Of a DNA stretch of 64,000 nt, positions 1 to 9,863 are shown piece after piece. A model generated the notes under the pieces. That model was not told the DNA's origin. It ran no database searches and saw only the letters and a list, made by a program, of their open reading frames with translations. The stretch's first letter is position 1, and each line of letters starts with the position of its first letter. Origin of the DNA: Bacillota bacterium (GTDB taxonomy: Bacteria; Bacillota; Clostridia; Christensenellales; CAG-138); the NCBI GenBank assembly GCA_023390655.1, contig JAEWCL010000006.1:1-64000 (forward strand), written 5' to 3'. A program made the translations under genes and the position numbers.

Positions 1-39
1 CCCATCGGCAACGCCCTTCCGACTTTGGCGATGGCCTAA
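1..39 (+). CDS. C-terminal end of a truncated gene (possible)
   Basis: The first 13 codons of the window are open in frame 1 and end with TAA at 37-39, giving a short tail ending LPTLAMA. A strong hairpin follows 3 nt later, as expected after a gene. There is too little sequence to name a product, and an open frame this short can occur by chance. The only support is the stop codon followed directly by the terminator. Confidence 0.25.
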   Translation, partial: PIGNALPTLAMA

Positions 40-42
40 GAC

Positions 43-75
43 GCCCCGCCTGCACCGCCGGCGGGGCTTCTGTTT
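43..75 (+). terminator. Intrinsic terminator
   Basis: GCCCCGCC (43-50) pairs with GGCGGGGC (60-67), followed by a T-rich run. It would end transcription of whatever gene enters from the left. It lies 3' of the minus-strand gene that ends at 98 but has no U-tract in that direction. Confidence 0.6.
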
Positions 76-97
76 ATAAGAGCTTAACGTCTCTTGA

Positions 98-1048
98 TCA
101 GTTGGTATCCGCGCAGAGCGGGCCCGCAAGCTCCCGCAGGAAGAACAGCTTGCCGGGCAGCGTCGGGATATAGCTGGAGGTAACGCTGGGGGAGGGGCCA
201 TAGCGCAGCGTCATCCAAAGGGACATGCCCTGCCAGTTCATACCGCGGCCAAGCACGCCGTCGGCGCCGCCGATGATATAATCCGACTGGAACAGGATGC
301 CGGGGCCTACGGTATTGGCGAAGCAGGGTATCAGAGACCAATTGCTGCGGAAGCTGGTGATGGCGTTTTGCTCGATGGTAAACGGATGCAGCCGTGCGCC
401 GATGCGGTGCGTGGCGGCCATCCAGTCGGCCTCGGTCGCATACTCCGCTGCAAAATGCGGCTCCCAGAACGCAATGTGGCACACGCGGCCAATACCGAAC
501 ACCAGAACCTGCCGCGCGCCTCTGGCTTTGAGCGCGGCGATGTCTTCCGCGTAACCGGGAAGCTGGTCCTTTGTGGCAAAATGCCGCTGTGCGGGCGGAA
601 CGGTTAATTCGCCCAAGGGGCCGTAGAACGCGGCAAGCATGGCGTTCTGGAAGGAGGAGGGATCCTCGGGGGACAGCGTGGTTCCGTTTTCGTCCGCCCA
701 TTCATCCATATTGAAGCCGTGCACGTGCTCACAGCTCACATTCCATTCCTTTAAGAAGTATACCGCCCAATGGTACATCCCCATGGGGCCCACGGGAAGG
801 ATCAGAACAAGCTCCCGCCCATCCTGCTTGGCCAGCTTGATCTGCATGGCGATTTCATGCCCCATGTATGCCCCGAACTGCTCCAGGTTGTTCGACGGTA
901 CAGGGCGGAAATCCTTGTGCCAAAACGGCTGCGGCGCCAGAACGCTTTCCGGGTCATTCGAGCAACATTGCTTTATGCGTTCGATGTCCCATTTTTCGGG
1001 AAACACGGTACCGAAATACGAATTCTTCAGGGTGTTTGCCATGTCCAT
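98..1048 (-). CDS. Glucosamine-6-phosphate deaminase/isomerase-like protein (NagB fold)
   Basis: A 316-residue protein of the GlcN6P isomerase/deaminase family, which turns glucosamine-6-P into fructose-6-P and ammonia in the cytoplasm. The base motif FNMDEW (residues 112-117; D115 matches the catalytic Asp72 of E. coli NagB) is present. The second active-site block reads GIGRVCHIAFWEP (185-197) instead of the usual GIGxDGHIAFNEP: His191 and Glu196 are kept, but the Asp is Val189 and the Asn is Trp194. It is longer than ordinary NagB (about 240-270 aa). The ATG at 1048 has an AAGGAGG site 8 nt upstream. It is divergent from the ceramidase-like gene and sits in an amino-sugar locus. The changed active site suggests a different substrate or a non-canonical activity, so I give no nag symbol. 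Confidence 0.8.
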   Translation of the reverse strand: MDMANTLKNSYFGTVFPEKWDIERIKQCCSNDPESVLAPQPFWHKDFRPVPSNNLEQFGAYMGHEIAMQIKLAKQDGRELVLILPVGPMGMYHWAVYFLKEWNVSCEHVHGFNMDEWADENGTTLSPEDPSSFQNAMLAAFYGPLGELTVPPAQRHFATKDQLPGYAEDIAALKARGARQVLVFGIGRVCHIAFWEPHFAAEYATEADWMAATHRIGARLHPFTIEQNAITSFRSNWSLIPCFANTVGPGILFQSDYIIGGADGVLGRGMNWQGMSLWMTLRYGPSPSVTSSYIPTLPGKLFFLRELAGPLCADTN

Positions 1049-1120
1049 GTGAAACGCCTCCTTGAGATGTATTTATGGATATCGCGATTGTAAAGCAAAA
1101 TCAAAGAAGAAATAAAATAA

Positions 1121-1140
1121 TTCATTCGGTGGACAAATTA
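1121..1140 (-). promoter_or_regulatory. Putative ROK-regulator operator, site 1
   Basis: Read on the minus strand, this is AATTTGTCCACCGAATGAA, inside the divergent promoter region. It shares the core ATTTGTCCA followed by a CG-containing tail with sites at 1274 and 4238. It lies about 75 nt upstream of the NagB-like start, where a repressor could act. Assignment to the ROK protein at 2711-3961 is inference from proximity. Confidence 0.45.
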
Positions 1141-1193
1141 TATTATGCCCGTGTATGTTGGGGTTGTCAACCGGAAAGCGCGCAAAAAATCGG

Positions 1194-1222
1194 TTGACCT
1201 TTCCCGTGGTTGTGCATAAAAT
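1194..1222 (+). promoter_or_regulatory. Predicted sigma-A promoter of the ceramidase-like gene
   Basis: TTGACC (1194-1199), a 17-nt spacer and TAAAAT (1217-1222) match the sigma-70 type consensus closely. The inverted repeat GTCAACCG (1167-1174) / CGGTTGAC (1191-1198) overlaps the -35 box and may be a further operator. The putative ROK site 2 lies about 50 nt downstream of the predicted start. Confidence 0.55.
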
Positions 1223-1273
1223 TATAAAAAGGCAGGGCGGGCGGTATTGCGCATACACGGCATTTGGAAAGGT

Positions 1274-1291
1274 CATTTGTCCACTCGACGG
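1274..1291 (+). promoter_or_regulatory. Putative ROK-regulator operator, site 2
   Basis: CATTTGTCCACTCGACGG lies between the predicted promoter and the start codon of the ceramidase-like gene. GTGGACAAAT (site 1) and ATTTGTCCAC (site 2) are exact inverted copies about 145 nt apart, which would allow a looped repressor complex. The role is inferred. Confidence 0.45.
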
Positions 1292-1319
1292 AAAACAGAT
1301 GAAAGGATAGGATGAAACG

Positions 1320-2687
1320 ATGAAAAGCAGCTTTGCATCGGTTGTGATTACGCCGCCCGTCGGCGTGCCGCTTGCCGGGAACGGCAGGGAGGACGCCCGT
1401 TCGCGCGGTGTGCACGATGATTTGCGTGCGAATTTTGCATACATGGAAAGCGGGGATCAGCGGTATTTGTTGATCTCTCTGGATCTGCTGGGGCTCAAGC
1501 GGCGAGAGACGGATGCTATAAAAGAACGCATTGCAGAAAAGACGGATATTCCGCGGGAGTATATCACGGTGATTTGCTCACATACGCACAGCGGGCCGAA
1601 TACGGTGGAGATTTTTAAACTGTTTTTAACGCAGGAGGATATTGAGGCCTGCAACGCTTATTGCGCGTGGCTGGTAAATACCGTGGCTGAGGCGGTTCCG
1701 GGCCTTGTGCGCGCCGCTGCGGAATCCCGCATCGGCTTTGGGCGGCAGATGGTGGAGGGGTTCTCCTTTAATCGCAGGGCGGTTTTGAAGGACGGAACAC
1801 TCCGCATGGTGTTTGAAGAATTTGACCGGGACGAGATCGACCGCCTTGCCGGGCCGAACGGCGACCCAGAGATGCATGTGTTTGTGTTGACGCAAGGGGA
1901 GAATGGGCGGCGCTTGAAGGGGCTGATCGTGCAATATACCAGCCATCCGGCGGTGGTTTGCGGGGCGGATTGGCTGTATTCCCGGGATTATGTGGATGCG
2001 CTTACGAACGTGCTGCAGGAAACCTACGGCCCGGACGTTGTGGTGCTTTACGCCAACGGCGCGCAGGGAAACCAGGTGGCGGCCGACCCATACCGGCCCT
2101 TTGTTACCGGCTTTCCGGAGGCGGAACGCGTGGGGCGGGCGCTTGCGGCGGGCGCTGTCGAAGCGGTCGACCGGGTACTTACAGCGGGTATGTTGTACCG
2201 GGAGGTCCCTATTTGCGTTCTGGAAGCGCCATTGACGCTGCCAATCCGGAAAATCCCGCCGGAGGACGTGGTGCGCGCGGAGGAACTAATGCGCGCATAC
2301 CCTGCGGGGGGAGGCGCCTGCCTGCACGGGCTTGACCCGCGCGTGGAGGCGGAAAGCATCCTGGAAATGGCACGCCGTCCCGAAAAGGAAGAGACAACGC
2401 TGCTGCAGGCCATACGGCTTGGTGAAGCATGGATCGTCACCTTCCCGGGCGAGGTGTTTTTAGAACATGCGCAAAAGGTGTTTGAGATGCTGCCGGATAA
2501 ACACACGGTGGTATTCGGCCTTGCAAACGATTATGTAGGATACATTCCCACGCGCGAAGCGTTTGGGGAGGGGGGGTATGAGGTGAAAACCTCGTATGCT
2601 TCCAGCCGGTTCGATCCCTGCGCGGGGGAATTGCTTGTGAATGCATGCCGGGAGCTGCTTGGCAGGCACTGCGCGCAGGATATATAG
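1320..2687 (+). CDS. Neutral/alkaline non-lysosomal ceramidase-family hydrolase
   Basis: A 455-residue protein related to the N-terminal catalytic domain of neutral ceramidases, zinc amidases that cleave the N-acyl bond of ceramide. The family metal motif is visible as CSHTHSGP (residues 86-93, His88 and His90), with a second histidine block around TSHPAVV and an NGAQGN segment. There is no signal peptide and the C-terminal Ig-like domain of full ceramidases is missing, so it is probably cytoplasmic. Such short bacterial members are common in carbohydrate loci and their substrates are mostly unknown. N-deacylation of an N-acyl sugar would fit the neighbours, but that is inference. The ATG at 1320 follows an AAAGGA site. 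Confidence 0.8.
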   Translation: MKSSFASVVITPPVGVPLAGNGREDARSRGVHDDLRANFAYMESGDQRYLLISLDLLGLKRRETDAIKERIAEKTDIPREYITVICSHTHSGPNTVEIFKLFLTQEDIEACNAYCAWLVNTVAEAVPGLVRAAAESRIGFGRQMVEGFSFNRRAVLKDGTLRMVFEEFDRDEIDRLAGPNGDPEMHVFVLTQGENGRRLKGLIVQYTSHPAVVCGADWLYSRDYVDALTNVLQETYGPDVVVLYANGAQGNQVAADPYRPFVTGFPEAERVGRALAAGAVEAVDRVLTAGMLYREVPICVLEAPLTLPIRKIPPEDVVRAEELMRAYPAGGGACLHGLDPRVEAESILEMARRPEKEETTLLQAIRLGEAWIVTFPGEVFLEHAQKVFEMLPDKHTVVFGLANDYVGYIPTREAFGEGGYEVKTSYASSRFDPCAGELLVNACRELLGRHCAQDI

Positions 2688-2710
2688 GAGGCCTGCTGCC
2701 GCCCGAAAAG

Positions 2711-3961
2711 TTATGCCTGCGCGCTCTGGAAAATCTCGTCCATGCACATCAGAACGGCCGAACGGCGCATGCTCTCAAAATCGCCCGTGGAGGCCTCGAT
2801 GGCGACCTCGCGGGAGTGGAACAGGCGGAACTCCGCATGCAGCGTGGCGCGCACAATCTCCAGAAACGGCTCGCCCAAGGCGGAGATGGCGCCACCGATA
2901 TGGATGGTCTGGATATCGAACAGGTTTACGATGCTGACCAGCGCACAGCAGAGCGTATATGCATAATCCGTCAAAACGGCAAGCACCCGCGGATCGCCCG
3001 AGTGGAACCGCTCGGCCGCCTGCTGCATCGCAAGCCCGTTGATGTCGGCGCCAAAGGATTCGATAAATTGCAGCGACATGCCCGCGCGCTCGTTCAGCTC
3101 GCGGAACAGAGCAACAATGGAGCACATCGCTTCCAGACACCCGCGGTTTGAGCAATGGCATTGCGGGCCGTTGCGGTCCACAATCATATGGCCGATTTCC
3201 AATGGGAAGCACCGATGAGGGTCCTTATGCGCGTCGCCGGTCACAACGCCGCCACTGATGCCTTCATCGATGTTGACGGCCAGCAGATGGTTTCCCGGCG
3301 TATAATGATCCGAAGAGTATTCCATAAACGCGAGAACGCTGGTATTGTTGCTGATGATTACCCGCGCATCGGGGAAGCGCAGGCGCAAAGAGGCGACAAA
3401 ATCATCCTCGCCCAATTCATCATGCGGAATAACTGCGGAAAACTGGATGCGGCCCGTTTCTGCATCGAAAATGCCAGGATAAATGATATGGATGCCGATC
3501 AGCCGGTAGAGCGCCACGCGTTTGGCCTTGAGAAGCTTGCGCAGCTCGTGGGCGATCTGCTCGCTGGTATGCTTGGCGCCGCGGATGCGTATACTGTCCA
3601 GCTTTTTGAAGCAGATATCATACAGTGTACATATGATGCTGTTGCTGATGATCTCGATTGTTGCGATACAGCCGCCCGAAGCGTTTACCTCCAGCATGAT
3701 CGGCTTGCGCCCGCGCATAGATGAGGTACCCGCGCCGGTCTCGCGGATCCATTTATTGGAGATCAATTCATCTACCAGCATGGAGACGGTGGTGGGGGAA
3801 AGCCCGGTTTCTTCCGCGAGCGCAGCGCGCGAGGTCGGCATGTTTTTGCGGATGTTGTTAAAAAGCATCATCATATTATAGAGCTTGATTTTCTGCTGCG
3901 AAAAATTGCTGGGCGGTTTTTCTGCGGGTTTGTATCGGATCATGCTATTGCTCCATTGCAA
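2711..3961 (-). CDS. ROK-family transcriptional repressor (NagC/XylR type)
   Basis: A 416-residue regulator: an N-terminal winged helix-turn-helix (about residues 25-80, with TGLSPTTVSMLVDELI as the recognition segment) followed by a ROK sugar-kinase-like domain. The zinc motif is CHCSNRGCLEA, the family CxCGxxGCxE pattern with Ser for Gly. ROK regulators bind a sugar or sugar phosphate and release DNA. The gene converges on the ceramidase-like gene with a 23-nt gap, and its promoter faces the importer operon. The similar sites at 1121, 1274 and 4238 are the best candidate operators and would place both sides of the locus under its control. No similar site is seen right in front of its own start. 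Confidence 0.9.
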   Translation of the reverse strand: MQWSNSMIRYKPAEKPPSNFSQQKIKLYNMMMLFNNIRKNMPTSRAALAEETGLSPTTVSMLVDELISNKWIRETGAGTSSMRGRKPIMLEVNASGGCIATIEIISNSIICTLYDICFKKLDSIRIRGAKHTSEQIAHELRKLLKAKRVALYRLIGIHIIYPGIFDAETGRIQFSAVIPHDELGEDDFVASLRLRFPDARVIISNNTSVLAFMEYSSDHYTPGNHLLAVNIDEGISGGVVTGDAHKDPHRCFPLEIGHMIVDRNGPQCHCSNRGCLEAMCSIVALFRELNERAGMSLQFIESFGADINGLAMQQAAERFHSGDPRVLAVLTDYAYTLCCALVSIVNLFDIQTIHIGGAISALGEPFLEIVRATLHAEFRLFHSREVAIEASTGDFESMRRSAVLMCMDEIFQSAQA

Positions 3962-4618
3962 TTATTATTTATGTGCGGGCCTCTTCGACTATTTTAGCAC
4001 TATATAAAGGGAAATAGCAACATCACTGCAAAGGGAAACATGAACCACTTTATAGCGGAGAGACGTCCGGCTCCCGCGTGCCTTGCATCTTTTAAAAAAT
4101 CCGCCCGCATTCGGAAGACGCAAATTTGGCAAGGGAAAGCAAAAAAAACAGCGGAAAGGCGGGAAGAAAAAAGAATATCGTATTATTAGGGAAAACACGG
4201 GCGAAGCTTATCCTGATTCCTGCGTCAGATATAAACAAAATTTGTCCATCGGATTTATTAATAATTGAAAATTTTAAAAAAATTATTAAAAATCTCATAT
4301 AAATAGGGGATTTTTTAAATACATATCCGGATAAAATTATTGTATAATTTGATATATGGCATTTTATGCTTGATTTGCCTGTCTGAGTAATGTATGATAA
4401 CCATAGCAAACGGCAATCCCGTTCGTAAGGCTGACATCTTGGTTGTTTCTAAATTTGGGTTACTGTTTCATAACCGCTTTTTGCCTCCTCCATTTAATTT
4501 TGAAGGTGTTTTTCCGCCAATGTGGAATCCGCCCGCGGAATAATTATGTTCTCAAAAACAATTTCTATATATCCCGTGATGCGGAACAATTCTGCGATCC
4601 AAAAAGGAGTGAAAGCCC
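3962..4618. other. 657-nt intergenic region with operator and long AT-rich leader
   Basis: This gap between the ROK gene and the importer contains no convincing gene. It holds the putative ROK site 3 at 4238-4257, an A/T-rich stretch (4256-4350) with a TATAAT at 4343-4348, and about 270 nt of transcribed leader down to the GGAGTG ribosome binding site near 4604. I could not recognise a riboswitch family in the leader. The small hairpin TTCC/GGAA near 4514-4530 is not convincing. Confidence 0.6.
4238..4257 (+). promoter_or_regulatory. Putative ROK-regulator operator, site 3
   Basis: AAATTTGTCCATCGGATTTA shares the ATTTGTCCA core and the following C-G-A positions with sites 1 and 2. It lies about 85-105 nt upstream of the TATAAT at 4343 in front of the ABC importer. 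Three occurrences of this core, all in the intergenic regions of one locus, support a common regulator. Confidence 0.45.
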
Positions 4619-5623
4619 ATGAGCGAACCAGCTGTGTATGCCCCGAACAATGCGACATCCGATTTTAAGCAGAAATTATCCCAGTTTACCAAAGAGAACA
4701 TGGCGATCGTAGCCATCGTGCTGATGAGCATCGTATTTACATTCACGTCCCCCTATTTTCTGTCCTGGGAAAACTGGAAAAACATCCTGCTCCAGACCTC
4801 GACCGTATCCATTTGCGCAATGGGTCAGGCAATTGTCCTGCTGACGGGTAATTTTGACTTGTCTATGGGCCGCAACGTGGCCTTTACCAGCTGTCTGGGT
4901 GCTATTTTGATGAAAAGCACCGCAATCAGTCCGGGCGAAACAAATCCCTGGCTGGCCATTGCCATTATGCTGGCAGTTGGCACGCTCATCGGCCTGTGCA
5001 ACGGCGTGCTTACGGCCTATGCGGGGCTCCCCGCGTTTATCGCCACGTTAGGGCTCCAAAACGTTTGTTACGGCCTTGCAAAGGTCATCACCAACGCAAC
5101 GCCCATTGCGACATTCCCCGAGGAAATTGCCTTTTTCGGGCGCGGGTATCTTGGGCCGGTGCCCTGGTGTGTGATTATCATGATTGCGCTGTATGGAATT
5201 GCGCAGTTCCTTTCCACCCAGACCCGGCTGGGCCGCAATATTTACGCGGTAGGCGGCGGAAAGGAAGCGGCGTTCTTTTCCGGGATTAACGTAAAAAAAT
5301 ATATATGTCTCTCGTTTGTCATTGCGGGATTCCTCGCGGCGTTCAGCGGCGTGGTGCTGATGAGCCGTCTCAATTCGGTTGCCATCACCAACGGGCAGAA
5401 TTATGAGTTTGACGCGGTCATCGGCTCCATCATCGGGGGAATCAGCCTGACAGGCGGCAAGGGAAGAATCATCGGGACCATGTTTGGCTCCATCTTTTTG
5501 ATCACATTGTTTAACGGAATGGCGCAGCTTCATGTAGACCCGTTCGTACAGGATGTGTTAAAAGGTGTGGTTCTTCTTGCGGCGATTGGCCTGGATGTGT
5601 TCCGCAACCGCAAGCGCGCATAG
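4619..5623 (+). CDS. Sugar ABC transporter permease (RbsC family)
   Basis: A 334-residue integral membrane permease of the BPD_transp_2/RbsC family. After about 30 cytoplasmic residues there are 8-10 hydrophobic segments. The family hallmark GLCNGVLTAYAGLPAFIATLG lies near the middle, and FDAVIGSIIGGISLTGGKG with the GTMFGS segment lies near the C-terminus. As the only permease gene in this importer it probably forms a homodimer. It is first in the order permease-ATPase-binding protein, which is reversed relative to rbsACB. The ATG follows GGAGTG. The substrate is not readable from the permease; the context suggests an amino or acetamido sugar. Confidence 0.92.
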   Translation: MSEPAVYAPNNATSDFKQKLSQFTKENMAIVAIVLMSIVFTFTSPYFLSWENWKNILLQTSTVSICAMGQAIVLLTGNFDLSMGRNVAFTSCLGAILMKSTAISPGETNPWLAIAIMLAVGTLIGLCNGVLTAYAGLPAFIATLGLQNVCYGLAKVITNATPIATFPEEIAFFGRGYLGPVPWCVIIMIALYGIAQFLSTQTRLGRNIYAVGGGKEAAFFSGINVKKYICLSFVIAGFLAAFSGVVLMSRLNSVAITNGQNYEFDAVIGSIIGGISLTGGKGRIIGTMFGSIFLITLFNGMAQLHVDPFVQDVLKGVVLLAAIGLDVFRNRKRA

Positions 5624-5659
5624 ACCTGCTTTTGGAACCGAAAGGGGAGACTGTAAATA

Positions 5660-7144
<1,485 letters not shown>

Positions 7145-7220
7145 AGAAGCGGCTGCATATGGAAAAGACCTAATAACGGGAAACCGTAAACGGTAAAAAA
7201 ATTGAGGAGGAATGAACTAT

Positions 7221-8279
7221 ATGAAGAGGTATTGCTCCCTGCTGCTGGTACTGCTGCTGGCGGTATTGTCTCTGGTTGGCTGCACAACCGCGCCGGCAGA
7301 AGCACCCACGTTGGAAAGTCCCGCGGCACAGGCTCAGGCGGAAGCTCCGGCAGCGGAAGCTCCGGCGGCCGCGACGCCTGCTGAGAATGATCCCAGCAAG
7401 CCCCTTGCCGGCAAGACGATTGGCAACACGATCGTATATAAGGGCGATGTGTGGTGTGCGCTTCTTGCTGAAGAATTTGAAAAGCAGGCTATTGCCCTTG
7501 GCGCCTCCATCACGGTAGAGGATGGGGATCTGAACGCCGAAACGCAGTCGAAGCAGATCGAAAACATGATCGCACGCAATGTGGACGTTATTTTTGCCGA
7601 CCCGGCGACGTTTGACGGATGCAGCGCGGCATTTGAAAAGGCCGAGGCTGCCGGCATCCCCCTGTTCACCTATGACAGTGCGCCGTCTTACCCGGGCATT
7701 GTGACGCACACCGGATGGGACAACGTGGAAACCGGCAAAATGGTTGGTGAGTACGTGCTCGAATGGGTTAAGGCCAACATAGCCGAAAAGCCTGCCCGCA
7801 TCATTCTGCTTGGCAACTATGCATCGGAGCACACCAACCTGCGTGAGGAGGCGTTCCTCAAGGTCGTGGATGCAAATCCCGATGTGCTTAAGGTGATTTC
7901 GCGCCAGGACTGCGAAGGAAACCGTGAAAAGGGCGCAAATGCGGTTACAAATATCGTAGAGCCGTTCGATCTGGTCGTCAGTGTTGTTGACAATGGCGCG
8001 TGGGGCGCTGTTTCCGCCATTGAAGCCAGAGGGCTTACCGGCGTGAAAGTGTTTTCGATGGGTGCCTATGGCGATGAACCCTTCCAGGCGCTGCGCGACG
8101 ATCACCCGATCTATGAAGCCTGCCTGATTGTCGATCCCGCTGCGATTGCAAGGATCACGCTGGAAAGCTATGTAAAGTTCCTCGGCGGACAGACCGACTT
8201 TGAAAAAATCACAAACATTCCGCTTTACATTTGCAATACGGAAAACATCAAGGATTTCTATTCTTTCCCCAACGGTTGA
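7221..8279 (+). CDS. Sugar ABC transporter substrate-binding lipoprotein (RbsB-like)
   Basis: A 352-residue periplasmic-binding-protein-fold protein (Peripla_BP_4 type) that captures the sugar outside the cell. The hydrophobic signal peptide ends in a lipobox L-V-G-C with lipidated Cys21, followed by a low-complexity Ala/Glu/Pro tether to about residue 58. I chose the ATG at 7221, 10 nt after AGGAGG (7205-7210); the earlier in-frame ATG at 7212 is too close to that site. It closes the importer operon and is followed by a strong terminator. The ligand cannot be read from the sequence. Confidence 0.92.
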   Translation: MKRYCSLLLVLLLAVLSLVGCTTAPAEAPTLESPAAQAQAEAPAAEAPAAATPAENDPSKPLAGKTIGNTIVYKGDVWCALLAEEFEKQAIALGASITVEDGDLNAETQSKQIENMIARNVDVIFADPATFDGCSAAFEKAEAAGIPLFTYDSAPSYPGIVTHTGWDNVETGKMVGEYVLEWVKANIAEKPARIILLGNYASEHTNLREEAFLKVVDANPDVLKVISRQDCEGNREKGANAVTNIVEPFDLVVSVVDNGAWGAVSAIEARGLTGVKVFSMGAYGDEPFQALRDDHPIYEACLIVDPAAIARITLESYVKFLGGQTDFEKITNIPLYICNTENIKDFYSFPNG

Positions 8280-8336
8280 GCTGTAGGCGCGGATAGAAAA
8301 GAAAAGCTTTGATGGGCATTGGGTTCTCTCTCCTGA

Positions 8337-8376
8337 GCCTGTGAAAAAGGTGCCCTCGGGCGCTTTTTTCACAGGC
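8337..8376 (+). terminator. Intrinsic terminator after the importer operon
   Basis: GCCTGTGAAAAAGGTGCCC (8337-8355) pairs with the mirror arm 8358-8376 across a 2-nt gap, with a T6 run inside the 3' arm. The stem is very stable. It separates the importer from the DegT-led catabolic genes, which therefore probably have their own promoter in the AT-rich stretch at 8400-8490. Confidence 0.85.
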
Positions 8377-8512
8377 AATGAGATGAAATGATGCAGTTAA
8401 GCTAATGCGACCGCGCCGGAGTAAGTTTTCAAACCTTTATAGTAAAAAATAATAAATCCAGCGGATAAACAAAAATATCCCGCTAACCAAAATTGCAGCG
8501 AGGTACAGTGAC

Positions 8513-9787
8513 ATGACAAAGAAGAACGATGAATTGGCAATGAACGCGGCGGGCGTCGCGGAACTGGGATTTCCCATGTGGCCGCAGTTTGCTCCTGAGA
8601 CGCCGGGGGATGTGGCGGAACTCCTTAAGACGGGTCTGGTGAATTACTGGACCGGCAAAAAGGGCATGGAATTTGAAGAACAGTTTCGGAAGTGGGCAGG
8701 CGCGGAAATGGCGATTTCCTGCACGAATGGAACGGCGGCGCTTCATATCGCTCTTGCCAGCCTGGGGATTGGCCCGGGGGATGAGGTATTGGTTCCCTCC
8801 TATTCGTTCATCGCCTCCTCTTTTTCCATTGTGCAGGCGGGAGCAATTCCCATTTTTTGTGATGTAACCGAGGATCATACCATTGATCCGGACGATATTG
8901 AGCGCAAGATCACGCCGCGCACCAAGGGTATTGTATGCGTGCACCTATATGGCGTGGTATGCGATATGGCCCGCATACTGGACATCGCAAAGCGCAACAA
9001 CCTCTATGTGATTGAGGATGCCGCGCAATGCATCGGCGGCAAATTCAACGGCAGGATGGTTGGGACAATCGGTGATGCCGGGTGCTTCAGCTTCTGCCAA
9101 TCCAAACATTTTACCACCGGCGGAGAGGGTGGAATGGTGCTCACACGCAGCGAAGAGGTGGGCTGGGCGGCCCGTTCCTTCCGCGATCACGGATACGATG
9201 TAAAAAAACGCCTGAATATGCTGGTGCTTGAGGAAAAGTTGCCATATATCCATACACGCGTCGGGTTCAATTACCGTATGACGGAAATGCAGTCCCAAAT
9301 CGGCATCAACGAGATGAAGCGCTTTGATACATGGAACATGGCCCGGCGCTTGGAATATGCCAAAATGTATGAGCAGGCGTTTACCGGGCTCAAGGGTATC
9401 AAGCGCCTGCCGTTGAACACACCCGAGCGGGAGAATGCCTACTGGTGGTATCCCATCGTACTCGATCTGGATGTACTCAAGGTGGATGCGTCGGCGTTTA
9501 TTAAAATCCTTGCGGAGAAGAAGATCCCCTGCTATGGCATTCAGTGGCCGGAAGCTTACGAGGAAAAAGCCTACCAGGAGCTCAACGGCTTTGGCGCCGC
9601 ACATTTTCCGTTCCGCTCAAAGGAATATACCCGGGAGGGCCTGCGCTATCAGAACGATGTCTGCCCGGTTGCAAAATCTCTGCGGGCGCGTACAATCAAC
9701 CTGTTCCTGCATCCCACATGGGATAAGGAGCATATCGAGCGCGTCATCGCGGCATTTGTACAGGTGCTTGCGGACAATCTGAAATAG
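8513..9787 (+). CDS. DegT/DnrJ/EryC1/StrS-family PLP-dependent aminotransferase
   Basis: A 424-residue fold-type I aminotransferase acting on keto-sugars. The PLP lysine is in FCQSKHFTTGGEGG (K198) and the cofactor aspartate in VIEDAAQCIGG (D169). TNGTAALHIALASLGIGPGDE is the usual phosphate-binding N-terminal block. Most family members build amino sugars for glycans or antibiotics. Here the gene lies in a catabolic locus with dehydrogenases and NagA and no glycosyltransferases, so it may work in the deaminating direction, as in inosamine-type catabolism (inference). The ATG is 9 nt after GAGG. Confidence 0.9.
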   Translation: MTKKNDELAMNAAGVAELGFPMWPQFAPETPGDVAELLKTGLVNYWTGKKGMEFEEQFRKWAGAEMAISCTNGTAALHIALASLGIGPGDEVLVPSYSFIASSFSIVQAGAIPIFCDVTEDHTIDPDDIERKITPRTKGIVCVHLYGVVCDMARILDIAKRNNLYVIEDAAQCIGGKFNGRMVGTIGDAGCFSFCQSKHFTTGGEGGMVLTRSEEVGWAARSFRDHGYDVKKRLNMLVLEEKLPYIHTRVGFNYRMTEMQSQIGINEMKRFDTWNMARRLEYAKMYEQAFTGLKGIKRLPLNTPERENAYWWYPIVLDLDVLKVDASAFIKILAEKKIPCYGIQWPEAYEEKAYQELNGFGAAHFPFRSKEYTREGLRYQNDVCPVAKSLRARTINLFLHPTWDKEHIERVIAAFVQVLADNLK

Positions 9788-9804
9788 AAACAAATCAAGA
9801 GGCG

Positions 9805-9834
9805 GCCAGCCAGGCGGGGTTCCGCCTGGCTGGC
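9805..9834 (+). other. Intercistronic hairpin
   Basis: GCCAGCCAGGCGG (9805-9817) is perfectly complementary to CCGCCTGGCTGGC (9822-9834) with a 4-nt loop. The downstream run TACTTTCG is too poor in T for a clear terminator. It may be an mRNA stability or processing element that lowers expression of the following genes relative to the aminotransferase. Confidence 0.6.
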
Positions 9835-9863
9835 TACTTTCGCGGCCACAAGGAGGGTTTGAA

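Noticed and set aside
7170..8378. Minus-strand open frame of 402 codons opposite the binding-protein gene
   Set aside because: No domain, no start signals, and it runs through the terminator; a shadow of the lipoprotein gene.
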